Assembly (NCBI GenBank): GCA_035295745.1
Contig: DATGIL010000098.1
Coordinates: 1 to 64,000 of the forward strand
From: JAIQFL01 sp035295745
GTDB lineage: Bacteria > Acidobacteriota > Terriglobia > Bryobacterales > Bryobacteraceae
Direction: 5' to 3'
Length of the DNA: 64,000 bases
Within the stretch, counting starts at the first letter, position 1; the number at the start of each line of letters is the position of its first letter. Below the pieces are notes generated by a model. The model was not told the DNA's origin. It made no database searches and saw nothing but the letters and a program-made list of their open reading frames with translations. Below, one piece after another: positions 17,403 through 27,099 of this stretch. Made by a program: the position numbers and the translations under genes.

Positions 17403-19166
17403 TTAGACTGCCGCGGGAATACGCTCTTTGCCTTCGCCTACCTGTTGACGCCACATTGCGTAGTAGAGACCGCGCCGGCCCAGGAGTTCCTCGTGACGGC
17501 CGAACTCCACAATGCGGCCTCGTTCGAGGACGTAAATGCGATCGGCATGCAGCACGGTGGAGAGGCGATGGGCGATCAGGCAGGTGATGGCGTCACGGCT
17601 GGCGGCGACGTCCCGGATCGTCTGGCTAATCTCCTCTTCGGTGAGAGAGTCGAGCGACGACGTGGCTTCATCGAAGACCAGCAGTTGGGGACGGCGCAGC
17701 AGAGCGCGGGCGATGGAGAGGCGCTGTTTTTCTCCACCTGAGACCTTGACGCCGCCTTCGCCGATGACCGTATCGAGGCCGCGGTCGGCACGCTTGAGCA
17801 GGCTTTCGACGGACGCCTGGCGGAGCACCTCCAGGCACTCCTGGTCGGTTGCATCCGGGCGGACAAAGCGCAGATTCTCGCGAATGGAACCGGAAAACAG
17901 TTGCGAATCCTGGGTGACGAAGCCGATGCGTTCGCGGAGATCCTCGATGGCCACCTCGTCTTCCGCGGTGCCGTTGTAATAAATGTGGCCCGACTGTGGG
18001 CGGTATAGGCCTACCAGCAGTTTCACGAGCGTGCTTTTTCCCGCTCCGGAGGGGCCGACAAATGCGATGGTCTCGCCCCGGTCGACACGGAAGGAGATCT
18101 CGCGCAAGGCCGGGGCGGATGCCGACTGGTGCTGGAACGAAACATCGTCAAAGCGCAAGGTTTCGAGCGCTTCCACGGCAACGGGACGCTCGGGACGAGG
18201 CTCAGGCGGGAGTCTCAGGATGCTGTCAAAATTCTGCAGCGAGACTTCGGTTTCGCGATAGACATTGATCACGTTGCCCAATTCCTGGAGCGGACCAAAG
18301 ATAAAGAAAGAATAGATCCAGAGCGAAAAGAACTGGCCCACGGTGATCAGTTCCCGGAAGACCAGGTAGAGCATCAGGAAAAGGATTGAGGTGCGGAGCA
18401 GATTGACGCACGACCCCTGGACGAAACTCAGGCTTCGCAGGTATCGCACCTTTTTTAGTTCGAGCTTGAGGATCTTTTCGGTGGTGGCGTTCAGGCGCGA
18501 GACTTCCTGTTGCGCGAGTCCCAGGCTTTTGACCAATTCGATGTTGCGAAGTGACTCGGTGGTGGCCCCTGCGAGCGCGGTGGTTTCGCGGACAATATGC
18601 TTCTGCACTTCCTTAATCTTGCGGCTGAGGACGGAACTGAGTCCGCCCAGCAAAGGCACGGTCGCCAGGTATGCGGGAGCGACGGCCCAGTGCACGCGAG
18701 CCGCGTAGATGGTCACGAAGATCAAGCCGATGAGCGTGACATAGACCATGTTGACGGCCAGAGAGATGAACTTCTCGACGTCGGCACGCACCTTCTGGAG
18801 TTTCCCAAGAGTCTCACCGCTTCGCTGGTCTTCAAATAATGTGTACGGCAGCTCGAGCGAGTGGCGAATGCCGTCGGCATAGATGTTGGCGCCCACCTGC
18901 TGGGTGATGACATTGACGAAGTAGTCCTGGAAATTCTTAGCGATTCGGGAGACGAGCGCGACGCCGACGGCGGCACCGAGAAGCAGACCTACGCCGTGCA
19001 CGAACTTGGCGGTCGAATATTCACGATAGCGGGTGGCGTAAGAGTCGATGATGTGCCGGAAGATCAGGGGATCGAGCAGGGAGAAGACCTGGTTGATAGC
19101 CGCAAGGATGAGCGCCGCGAGGGCAAGCCTCCAATATTGCCGGAGATATCGGTAGAGAATCGCCAT
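17403..19166 (-). CDS. ABC exporter half-transporter, MsbA/MDR type
   Basis: The 587-residue protein fuses a six-helix membrane domain (about 1-320) to an ATPase domain (about 340-575). The ATPase has Walker A GPSGAGKST, Q-loop VTQDSQLF, signature VSGGEKQR, Walker B LLVFDEATSSLD and H-loop AHRLS, all intact. It should act as a homodimeric inner-membrane exporter of lipids, drugs or peptides; the substrate is not deducible. It stands alone between convergent and divergent neighbours. Confidence 0.92.
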   Translation of the reverse strand: MAILYRYLRQYWRLALAALILAAINQVFSLLDPLIFRHIIDSYATRYREYSTAKFVHGVGLLLGAAVGVALVSRIAKNFQDYFVNVITQQVGANIYADGIRHSLELPYTLFEDQRSGETLGKLQKVRADVEKFISLAVNMVYVTLIGLIFVTIYAARVHWAVAPAYLATVPLLGGLSSVLSRKIKEVQKHIVRETTALAGATTESLRNIELVKSLGLAQQEVSRLNATTEKILKLELKKVRYLRSLSFVQGSCVNLLRTSILFLMLYLVFRELITVGQFFSLWIYSFFIFGPLQELGNVINVYRETEVSLQNFDSILRLPPEPRPERPVAVEALETLRFDDVSFQHQSASAPALREISFRVDRGETIAFVGPSGAGKSTLVKLLVGLYRPQSGHIYYNGTAEDEVAIEDLRERIGFVTQDSQLFSGSIRENLRFVRPDATDQECLEVLRQASVESLLKRADRGLDTVIGEGGVKVSGGEKQRLSIARALLRRPQLLVFDEATSSLDSLTEEEISQTIRDVAASRDAITCLIAHRLSTVLHADRIYVLERGRIVEFGRHEELLGRRGLYYAMWRQQVGEGKERIPAAV

Positions 19167-19318
19167 TTTCAGTACCCGTTGGAGTAGTGATGCGTGCCAG
19201 CGTCCGATTGATGCGAACGATCCCCCATACTTTAGAACAGTGCGATTCGGGCTTGCACGCCGGGGCGTCCCGCATCGTCAATTAAGCGGTACAATGCTGG
19301 GCAGGGGGAGACGGTCTC

Positions 19319-20047
19319 ATGAGAAAGTCTGCCATAGTCGCCATGATTTTATTGGTGCCCTCTGGGGTTTGGGCACAGAGCCGGGGGGCTGCGTCAGCAG
19401 GCCGGCCCAGCGGAAGCGTTGCGAGGCCGGCGGCTCCCGCTGCATCAGCGCCCCGTAATGTGGGCTCGGCACTCTATCCGGCTGGAGCCGTTCCGCCCAT
19501 TAACTCAGGCTCTCCCTTCATTAACACGAGCATTCCCGGACGCGTCGGCGTAGGACGAGACCGCTTCCGCTCTACGCGGTCGAACGGGTTCGTGTACACG
19601 TATCCGATCTACGTTGGCGGAAGTTATTACGGCGGTTATGGCAGCTACTACGACAGCTCGTATGCGGGAGGTCCGGTGGCGCCCGCAGGCGGATCGGAGC
19701 AGCCCAATGTGGTGGTGGTTTACCCGCCGCAGCAGCCGCCCGTCATCATCAACCAGTTCGGCCCGGGCGATCCTCGAGCCGCGGGGGGAATGCAGCCTCA
19801 GAATCTCTATCCGATGCCGGAAGCACCGGCGCAAGCGGAGTCTCCCGAAGCGGCGCATTACATCATCGCATTCAAGGATCACAGCATTTTTTCGGCTGTC
19901 GCCTACTGGGTAGATGGTGACACGCTCCACTATTTCACGACGCCTACCACGCACAATCAGGCTTCGGTGGCGCTGGTGGATCGGGAACTGACCGATCGCT
20001 TGAATAAGGAATCGGGCGTCGAGGTTAAGCTCCCTCCCGCGAAGTAA
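19319..20047 (+). CDS. Secreted low-complexity protein
   Basis: This 242-residue protein has a signal peptide (cleavage likely near VWAQ), then a proline/glycine/serine-rich stretch with a tyrosine-glycine patch (YVGGSYYGGYGSYY) and a C-terminal folded segment (about 175-235) with HYIIAFKDHSIFSAVAYWVDGD. The C-terminal segment is the likely functional part; I know no function for it. Periplasmic or surface location is inferred from the signal peptide. Confidence 0.75.
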   Translation: MRKSAIVAMILLVPSGVWAQSRGAASAGRPSGSVARPAAPAASAPRNVGSALYPAGAVPPINSGSPFINTSIPGRVGVGRDRFRSTRSNGFVYTYPIYVGGSYYGGYGSYYDSSYAGGPVAPAGGSEQPNVVVVYPPQQPPVIINQFGPGDPRAAGGMQPQNLYPMPEAPAQAESPEAAHYIIAFKDHSIFSAVAYWVDGDTLHYFTTPTTHNQASVALVDRELTDRLNKESGVEVKLPPAK

Positions 20048-20215
20048 CGCTGGCAGCCCAGTCCGCAAAACGGTCAAACTTCCCGGATATTGGGTCGCTT
20101 CCCCTTTCGTGAGAATTCCACAACTATCCGTGAATATCGGGGCGTCACTGGCTTACGACGGCGTGAAGGCTGTTGTAGCGTCTCCTCGGGTTGCCCAACG
20201 AAGATGGAGGATGGA

Positions 20216-20602
20216 ATGAAATACGTCATGCTGTTCTGGTGTTTGGCCGCGGCCGCGTTTGCGTGGGATGGTCCGAAAGTGGCTCCGCTGATGCAGAAGG
20301 ATCTGATCGGCAGCGCCGACAAGGAAATTACCTTGAGCACGGTAGAGTTTGCGCCGGGTGCTTCGAGCATGGTGCACCGGCACAATGCGCAGACGTTCGT
20401 CTACGTGCTGGAGGGCTCCGTGGTGATGGCGGTAAAAGGAGGCAAGGAAATGACCCTGGGGCCGGGGCAGACGTTCTATGAATCCCCCGACGACATTCAC
20501 ACAGTGGCGCGAAACGCCAGCCAGACGAAGCCTGCCAAGTTTTTGGTGTTTTTTGTAAAGCAGAAGGGCGCGCCCGCATCGGTGCCCGTCGCCAATCAGT
20601 AA
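20216..20602 (+). CDS. Periplasmic cupin-domain protein
   Basis: The 128-residue protein has a signal peptide (to about AAAAFAW) and one cupin fold. Cupin motif 1 is HRHNAQTFVYVLEG and motif 2 is PDDIHTVARN; the histidines would bind a metal. The catalytic or binding role is open because small cupins are diverse. ATG 20216 has GGAGG 5 nt upstream, and the signal peptide begins there, so the longer frame starting at 20090 is rejected. Confidence 0.85.
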   Translation: MKYVMLFWCLAAAAFAWDGPKVAPLMQKDLIGSADKEITLSTVEFAPGASSMVHRHNAQTFVYVLEGSVVMAVKGGKEMTLGPGQTFYESPDDIHTVARNASQTKPAKFLVFFVKQKGAPASVPVANQ

Positions 20603-20739
20603 CGGGCAGTTTTACGGAGAAGCCCTGCGCGTTCGTGCCCTCCCGTTGTCATCAAAGATTCATTTGACTATGGCCAGAGTGCTTTCATACGATATGGCCA
20701 AAGTCTACACTTCAAACTCTTGGAAGGACCTTGATCTTG

Positions 20740-22152
20740 ATGACAATATCCGCCTGTCGAACCACCTTGCTCGTATTCGGACTTGGTTTATCGACAGTTT
20801 CCCTCTCCAACGCACAGGTTACCTTGCTCGCCGTCGGCTCCCTTACTCAGTCGGATGCCGGCCCGAACGCCGATTTGTCTGGGCTCACCTATAAACTCGA
20901 GAATGGCGCTCCTGCCAATCTGCTGGGCGGTCTGGGATCCGGACTCACTTACGCCGGCAACAATACCTTTCTAGCTCTTCCTGATCGCGGCCCCAACGCC
21001 GTCTCCTTCAATTCCGCGATAGACGATACGGCCAGCTACATCAACCGGTTTCACACCATCAACATGGCGCTGAGCCCGAATTCCAATTCGGCTGGACTGC
21101 CCTTCTCCCTGAGCCCCCAGTTGACTGCTACGACGCTTCTGTGGAGCGCGACCAATCTCGTCTATGGCACAGGGAACGGGCTGGGAGTTCCTTCCGGCGT
21201 CCCGCCAATCAACAGCGTTGTGCAACATTTTTTCACCGGCCGATCTGACAACTATGATCCGACCCGGAACTCCGGATATGCCAACAATGCACGCTTCGAC
21301 ACGGAAAGCATTCGTGTCTCCAAGGATGGCTACAACGTTTTCATCTCCGACGAGTACGGCCCTTACGTTTATCAGTTCAACAGGCTGAGCGGCGCCCGGA
21401 GCCGCGCCTTTCAGTTGCCTGCCGAATTCTTCGTAAGCGTGTTGTCACCCGTAGGCGCGACCGAGATCTCGATCAACACCTTCGGGCGAACCGCCAACAA
21501 GGGCATGGAGGGTCTGGCGATTACACCCGATGGGACCACCCTGGTCGGCATCATGCAGGCGGCATTGATTCAGGATGCCAATCAAGGTGGAGACGCGGCC
21601 AACCTGCTGCGGATCGTGACCATCGATCTGGATTCCGGCAACACCACGCATCAATACGCTTACAAACTCACGACGGGCAGCGGCGTCAGCGAGATCGTCG
21701 CCCTCAATAACCACGAATTTCTGGTGGACGAGCGTGACGGCAGAGGGCGCGAAGGCGGCAACAACCTGGCCAGCAATGACGCCCGAGTGAAACAGATGTT
21801 CAAGATCGACCTGGACGGTGCGGTAGACGTGTCCGGTATGGATGGCCTCAACGCGGTAAAGAAAGCTGTTTCGAAGACGCTATTCCTGGATATGGTGAAG
21901 GTGCTCACTGCGAACGGCCTCAATGCGACGACGGACATACCGTCCAAGATTGAAGGACTCACTTTCGGCCCGGATATCACGCTCAAGGGCGCCACTATGC
22001 ACACGCTTTGGATCGCCAACGATAACGACTTCGTGATCAATACGGGAGATACGCCTCCCGTGGCCAATCCCAATCAGTTTTTCGTTTTTGGCTTCACGGA
22101 CGCCGATTTGGGCTCCACGAAATTCGTGCCCCAGTTCCCCGAGCGGCAATAA
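20740..22152 (+). CDS. Esterase-like activity of phytase family protein
   Basis: The 470-residue secreted protein has a signal peptide (to about SNAQ), followed by a beta-propeller-like fold with SGLTY, FLALPDRGPN, DTESIRVSKDGYNVFISDEYGPY, KGMEGLAITPDG and IEGLTFGPD blocks, which are the pattern of the esterase-like phytase family. It probably hydrolyses phosphoesters outside the inner membrane. ATG 20740 is taken (AAGGA 11 nt upstream); a TTG three codons earlier is possible. Part of its 3' coding sequence (about 21904-21974) is duplicated twice in the adjacent intergenic region. Confidence 0.8.
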   Translation: MTISACRTTLLVFGLGLSTVSLSNAQVTLLAVGSLTQSDAGPNADLSGLTYKLENGAPANLLGGLGSGLTYAGNNTFLALPDRGPNAVSFNSAIDDTASYINRFHTINMALSPNSNSAGLPFSLSPQLTATTLLWSATNLVYGTGNGLGVPSGVPPINSVVQHFFTGRSDNYDPTRNSGYANNARFDTESIRVSKDGYNVFISDEYGPYVYQFNRLSGARSRAFQLPAEFFVSVLSPVGATEISINTFGRTANKGMEGLAITPDGTTLVGIMQAALIQDANQGGDAANLLRIVTIDLDSGNTTHQYAYKLTTGSGVSEIVALNNHEFLVDERDGRGREGGNNLASNDARVKQMFKIDLDGAVDVSGMDGLNAVKKAVSKTLFLDMVKVLTANGLNATTDIPSKIEGLTFGPDITLKGATMHTLWIANDNDFVINTGDTPPVANPNQFFVFGFTDADLGSTKFVPQFPERQ

Positions 22153-22165
22153 TCTGGGTCGCTGG

Positions 22166-22194
22166 ATGGAGCAGGTCACACGACCTGCTCCGGC
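22166..22194. terminator. Hairpin between convergent genes
   Basis: GGAGCAGGTC and GACCTGCTCC form a 10-bp stem with a 4-nt loop about 15 bp after the phytase stop. The two downstream repeat copies carry the same arms with one mismatch. No T-tract follows, so any terminator role is a guess. Confidence 0.4.
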
Positions 22195-22850
22195 CCACGC
22201 GGTTTTCGAGACGGCGTCGCGACCACTTCGTTTGCGGATCCGGGGGACACGCGAAAAAGCGTCGACAGGAGTGTCGACGCGGCACACATGAGTGTCCGCG
22301 CCACGTTCAGCTTGCGGCCTGCTCACTGCGAACGGCCTCAATGCGACGACGTCCAAGATTTGAAGGACTCACTTTCGGCCCGGACGGCCCCGAGCGGCAA
22401 TTACCACGGTCAGTGGAGCAGCTCAGACGACCTGCTCCGGCCTACGCAGTTGTCGAGACGGCGTCGCGACCACTTCGTTTGCGGATCCGGGGGACGCGCG
22501 AAAAGCGTCGACAGGAGTGTCGACGCGGCAGACATGAGTGTCTGCGCCACGTCATGGAAGCACTGCGTTCAGCTTGCGGACTGCCCACTGCGAACGGCCT
22601 CAATGCGACGACGGACATCCCCTCCAAGATTGAAGGACTCACTTTCGGCCCGGACGGCCCCCGAGCGGCAATTACCACGGTCAGTGGAGCAGCTCAGACG
22701 GCCTGCTCCGGCCCACGCAGTTGTCGAGACGGCGTCGCGGCCACTTCGTTAGCGGACCCAGGGGACGCGCGAAAAGCGTCGACAGGAGTGTCGACGCGGC
22801 AGACATGAGTGTCTGCGCCACGTCATGGAAGCACTGCGTTCAGCTTGCGG
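22166..22850. repeat. Tandem repeat built from the 3' ends of two convergent genes
   Basis: The gap holds three versions of one segment: the original spacer 22153-22320 and two tandem copies (about 22322-22586 and 22585-22850, period 262-271 bp). Each copy begins with phytase codons matching 21904-21974, skips about 160 bp of that gene, resumes at its stop-proximal CCCCGAGCGGCAA, runs through the spacer with the GCGTCGAC/GTCGACGC and CAGACA/TGTCTG hairpins, and ends with the last codons of the convergent glycosyltransferase. A shared palindromic core is also found at 1711-1760. No gene is seen here. Confidence 0.85.
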
Positions 22851-25099
22851 GCTGCTTCGCTATAGAGATTGAAAACGTCGGTCGAGAAGCCTGCCGGCGC
22901 GGATGTTGGGAGCCAACTGTCAGGATCGAGGTATCGTCCGGCTTCGAACTTCCAGGCGTTTTTGCCATGACGCAGGTAGACAAACGTCCCTGCATTCTCC
23001 ACGCGCACAAGCCGTTTCTCGCGACGAATGGCTTGCTGAATGAGGATCGCATCCTCCGCCAGATTCACCTCTGGATAGCGGATATTGTCTTTCAAGATGC
23101 TCTTGGAATAGAGCAGTGTTCCGCCGTGAACGTCGCCGACGAACATTCGCCGATGAAGAGCATCGGCCGACGTCCAGAACTGCCCTCGCGGCAGTTCCAG
23201 AACAAACCGATTCACCAGGCCTGTGATATCCGCCGTTCCTGCCAGCAGGGGCGCAACCTGCAGTTCCAGGCGATTTGGCGCATACCAGTCATCGTCGTCC
23301 CAGTGCGCGATGATTTCGCCCTTCGCCTCGTGGCAGGCCAGGTTGCGCTTGGCGCCGATGGTCAACCTTCGGCCCAGCCTCCGGTAATGCACATCGGGAG
23401 CATTCCCCAGCAAGTCTGCCACTGAGTCGGTGCCATCGTCCACGACTACCAGTTCCTTATGGGGATAGGTCTGCGCGCGGAAGCATTCGAGTGCCAACTG
23501 AATGAAGGGCCGCCGATTGTATGTCGGCATCACGCAAGAGATCAGAGGATACGAGACCGCCGCCGGAACGTCTGAAGCCGCACCCGTGAGATTCCGGATC
23601 TCCTCCGCGGAGTACGGAGTCCAGTACGGGCCCGATGTGGACTTGGGACACGCATTGGCGGAATGAATAGACGCGACGCACAAGGCCGGATCCTTGAGAT
23701 CGTGAACGGAAGAGCGCGGCGCGCTCCAAATGAACCGGGAATCCTCCGCCACCTGGATGTCCGGAAAGCGATGCCGCTGCCAGAAACTGCGGCGATACGC
23801 CAAGGTATTCCCGGCCACCCAGGCGCGCGAACCTCCATCATATTGATAGAGGAACGCCCGGCCGCTACCCGCCTCGCGGTAGTAAAGGCGACTGCTCCCG
23901 GAGAGATCCGCTCCCGTGTGGCGCATGGCCTCCACTTGCCGGCGGACACGATCGGCCGGGTACCAATCGTCGTCGTCCCAATGCACGATGAATTCGCCGG
24001 TGGCCTGTTCGCAGGCATAATTTCTCTTCGCGCCAATGGTGAGCTTTCGCGGCAGCCGAAAGTAGCGCACCCGGCCATCGGCGGGTATGAGGTCGCCGAC
24101 TGGATCGCTCCCGTCATCCACGATGATCAATTCCAGATCGTGATAATCCTGCTTCAGGAAACAGCCGATCGCGCCCGTCACGAACTCCCGGCGATTGTAG
24201 GTGGGCATGATGCAGCTAACCAGAGGAGGATTGCCGGCGGGAGACGTCAACGGCGCGGCCGCCGGTGGTTTGTTGCTGATGGGCGCCGGCAGGACCAGTG
24301 CCGGCGGTGCAAAATTCGGACAGGCATCGCCACGGCAATGGCTGCGGTAGTCCGTCTTTAAGCCCTGCAGGCGCAACCCACAGAATTTGTCCTGATACCG
24401 CCGCTTGTTCGCCTCGAATCGCAACGCCTCCTGCTGGCGGCGTCGTTGGGTGACGGAACTCCGATGCACGTATGACGCTCCAGCCCACACATCCGAAAAG
24501 CCCGCGCGCGCCGCACGAATGTTGTAGTCCATCTCCCAGCAAGGTCCCAAACCGTAGCCCTCGTCGGCCTCGCCGATCGCGGCGAACACTTCGCGCCGGA
24601 CCGCGTAGCAGAAGTCCGCGAGGCTGTACAGCGGCTTGAGAGTCCGCCGTATCGTGCCATATCGGCGAAGGGCCTCCTGGGCGGTACGCGCGATTGCCGC
24701 CCGATCGCTCGCGGCATTCGGAAATACCCCCTGCTCGTTCCACGAATGGTTGGTGGAAGGCCCCGCCAACCCGCAGTGAGGGTCCGACTCGAGAGCGGCG
24801 ACCAGATGCACCAGCCAATTCGGACCCGGCAGCACGCCGCTTTCGAGCAGGACCACAATTTCAGATTCGGTGTTGCGTGCCAGGCGGTTGAAACAGGCTG
24901 CGGCGCCTCGCGGCTCCGCGGTAGCCAACTGACGGATCTCTGGATACTCTGCCAGCGCCTCCGTAGTTTCCAGATCGGCGCCATCGGGCAGCAGCAACAA
25001 GGCATACGGCTGCTGGGTACAGGCACGAACGCTGTCGATGGTCGCGCGCAACTGGCCCGGCTCGGAGTGAACGTGGATTCCAATGGCAATGGTGGACAT
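22823..25099 (-). CDS. Triple-module GT2-type glycosyltransferase
   Basis: This 758-residue protein contains three GT-A modules. Modules 2 (about 285-500) and 3 (about 515-700) each open with S-C-[IV]-M-P-T-Y-N-R-R, have VDDG and the acidic HWDDDDWY that would hold the metal and nucleotide sugar. Module 1 (about 1-240) is related but has ESGVLPGPNW where the DxD would be, so it may be inactive or recognise acceptor. A cysteine-containing linker (CRGDACPNF) joins 1 and 2. It follows the previous gene by about 15 bp and is the last gene of the injection-system operon. ATG 25099 is chosen; a TTG overlapping the upstream stop is possible. Confidence 0.85.
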   Translation of the reverse strand: MSTIAIGIHVHSEPGQLRATIDSVRACTQQPYALLLLPDGADLETTEALAEYPEIRQLATAEPRGAAACFNRLARNTESEIVVLLESGVLPGPNWLVHLVAALESDPHCGLAGPSTNHSWNEQGVFPNAASDRAAIARTAQEALRRYGTIRRTLKPLYSLADFCYAVRREVFAAIGEADEGYGLGPCWEMDYNIRAARAGFSDVWAGASYVHRSSVTQRRRQQEALRFEANKRRYQDKFCGLRLQGLKTDYRSHCRGDACPNFAPPALVLPAPISNKPPAAAPLTSPAGNPPLVSCIMPTYNRREFVTGAIGCFLKQDYHDLELIIVDDGSDPVGDLIPADGRVRYFRLPRKLTIGAKRNYACEQATGEFIVHWDDDDWYPADRVRRQVEAMRHTGADLSGSSRLYYREAGSGRAFLYQYDGGSRAWVAGNTLAYRRSFWQRHRFPDIQVAEDSRFIWSAPRSSVHDLKDPALCVASIHSANACPKSTSGPYWTPYSAEEIRNLTGAASDVPAAVSYPLISCVMPTYNRRPFIQLALECFRAQTYPHKELVVVDDGTDSVADLLGNAPDVHYRRLGRRLTIGAKRNLACHEAKGEIIAHWDDDDWYAPNRLELQVAPLLAGTADITGLVNRFVLELPRGQFWTSADALHRRMFVGDVHGGTLLYSKSILKDNIRYPEVNLAEDAILIQQAIRREKRLVRVENAGTFVYLRHGKNAWKFEAGRYLDPDSWLPTSAPAGFSTDVFNLYSEAARKLNAVLP

Positions 25100-25113
25100 G
25101 CGGTTTGCCCGAT

Positions 25114-27093
25114 TCAAGTCGCGCGCGGCCTGTTCTCGATGACTGCCAAGCCAAGATGATCGTCGGCAACTCCCTCGGATGCAGTCCGCAGCCGCACGAC
25201 ACCATAACCGGCAGCAGCGATGCGGTCGAGGGCCGCAGCCACACCGCCATCCCCGGAGTGCCCATTGCGGACGAGAATCAAGCCCCCTTTGCGAACCAGT
25301 TGAGTGGCGAATTGGAATTCAGCCCAGACTTGTTCCTCTGTATGGCTGGAATCGAGAAGAGCGGCATGATAGATCTCCCCCGAGTCCACAGCCGCGGCCA
25401 TGCCTTCGATTGAGCCGATTCGACGCTCTTCGATGCACGAGCGCAGCGCCGTGGGCAGAGTCTCCCAGAGAGCCTTTCGCTCCTCCCGATCATGCGGATC
25501 CATCGTGACCACGCATCCACCGGTGCGGTGAGCCACCGAAGAAGCCAGGCAGGCTGCGGAAACGCCCATCGCGGTTCCTGTTTCCAACACGCGCACGCAC
25601 CCGTTGGTACCGATCAGATTGTGGAGAGTTGACAAGAGCGAAGTCAGGTACTCCGTGCCGTGCGTCGAGTGGCCGTTCGACGTGCCATTAAACGACGAGG
25701 AGAGCGCTGCGCTGCCGTAGCGCCCGGCCCATGTGCGCAAGGTTTCGAGAAATTGGGCGTACAGTCCGCTGGGCGCGGTTCCGTTCCAGGGCTGGCCTGC
25801 CGCGGCGTAGAGCGATTGGATCTCCGGGTATCTGCGCCTCGCCTCGCCATTGAAGTGCAACACGCGAACTCCGCGGCCTCGCCAGGTGGCGTCGACGCGC
25901 GCGCCCTGAATGTTCAGTTGGGGGTCCTGAAAGTGGAGTTGCAGATTGTACGCGGCATCCAACTCAACACCGCAGCGCAGGCGGGCCAGCGCAAAATTGA
26001 AGATGAACTGATTGCGCCACCAACAACGGGGGTTGCTGTCAGCCCACGCAATTGCGTTGGGCATGGCGCGAATGCAGCCGTCCAGCGCCATCAACGCTCC
26101 TCGGGAGGCGGCAAACAGGCCGTCGTTGACCACCAGAGGATATGCCGCTTCTTCCGCTGAGATTCCCAGATAGGCGCGATCCTGAGCGCCTCCGACGTAC
26201 ACCCTGCCGAGTGCGTGGTCCAAGGTGGTCAGGCCAATGTCATTCCCTTCGCGGCACGCCAGAACGCTGCCTTCGGCGCATACTTCGAGGGCTGCAAATA
26301 TGGGGTTGAGATCCCCGACCACCAGCATGTCGGCGTCAAGCAACAGGAAGCGCTCGGCATCGATGACGTGGCCCACCGAATATAGCAAGGCCTTGCTCAT
26401 GGGGTTCAGTGGAGCGCGTCGCCGGCACGGCACCATGGCGGCCCCATAGCGGGCCGATACCTGCTCGCAAGCCGCATTGGGATCGATCGCGAAGACCACC
26501 ACCAGGGAGTCGTCAAGCTGCGCATTCGCTCGTAGCGAGCCCAGCAAATTTTCGAGCTGCCGCTCATAGTTGGGCGAAACCACAGTGGCGATGCAATTCT
26601 TCGCGGAAGGCAGAGAGGTCGCGCCGATCTCAGCCCTCGCCAGGCAATCGAGCAACGGAGCCGATGCCTGCCCCGGAGGAGTTTCGAGAAGCTCGGGGTC
26701 GAGCCATACGGCATGACAATAATCCCATCGCGTCGTACGAACCACCAGCTCTATTGTCTGCGCGCCGGAGATGTCGGCTTGCAGCAAGCGGGGCGCTTCA
26801 CCCGCTACAACGTGAGGAGCGGAGCCCACTTGCCGGCCGTCCGCATAAACGAAGAAATCCGCGTAGGAGCGGCCGGCAGGCACGTCGTCATTCAATGCGA
26901 CACAAGTGCGGAACGCTTTAAACGCGCGCGCCGCGTTAAACTGCAAGCGCGCAGGCGGGTGCGAACTGAGCGAGAACTGGTAGCTTTTGCCCCGGACCAC
27001 GACGGGCTTGCCTTCGTATCCGAGCTGTCCGTTCGTGCCGAGAGCACCCCAGCCGACTTCCGCCAATACCGGAGATAGAGAAGCTAGCTGCAT
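25114..27093 (-). CDS. NPCBM / GT8-like / methyltransferase fusion
   Basis: The 659-residue protein appears to have three parts. Residues 1-130 resemble an NPCBM-type galactose-binding module (GWG, SSHPPARLQF, FFVYADGRQVGS). Residues 150-440 form a GT-A fold with the metal-binding LLLDADMLVVGDL and downstream NQFIFNFAL and VLHFNG motifs of GT8-like transferases. Residues 480-655 form a Rossmann methyltransferase (VLETGTAMGVSAACLA, VTMDPHD, ALLDSSHTE). It should build or modify a glycan. The gene begins 7 bp after the stop of the tape-measure-type gene, so it belongs to the same operon. The fusion order is unusual in my experience. Confidence 0.75.
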   Translation of the reverse strand: MQLASLSPVLAEVGWGALGTNGQLGYEGKPVVVRGKSYQFSLSSHPPARLQFNAARAFKAFRTCVALNDDVPAGRSYADFFVYADGRQVGSAPHVVAGEAPRLLQADISGAQTIELVVRTTRWDYCHAVWLDPELLETPPGQASAPLLDCLARAEIGATSLPSAKNCIATVVSPNYERQLENLLGSLRANAQLDDSLVVVFAIDPNAACEQVSARYGAAMVPCRRRAPLNPMSKALLYSVGHVIDAERFLLLDADMLVVGDLNPIFAALEVCAEGSVLACREGNDIGLTTLDHALGRVYVGGAQDRAYLGISAEEAAYPLVVNDGLFAASRGALMALDGCIRAMPNAIAWADSNPRCWWRNQFIFNFALARLRCGVELDAAYNLQLHFQDPQLNIQGARVDATWRGRGVRVLHFNGEARRRYPEIQSLYAAAGQPWNGTAPSGLYAQFLETLRTWAGRYGSAALSSSFNGTSNGHSTHGTEYLTSLLSTLHNLIGTNGCVRVLETGTAMGVSAACLASSVAHRTGGCVVTMDPHDREERKALWETLPTALRSCIEERRIGSIEGMAAAVDSGEIYHAALLDSSHTEEQVWAEFQFATQLVRKGGLILVRNGHSGDGGVAAALDRIAAAGYGVVRLRTASEGVADDHLGLAVIENRPRAT

Positions 27094-27099
27094 TTCGAT

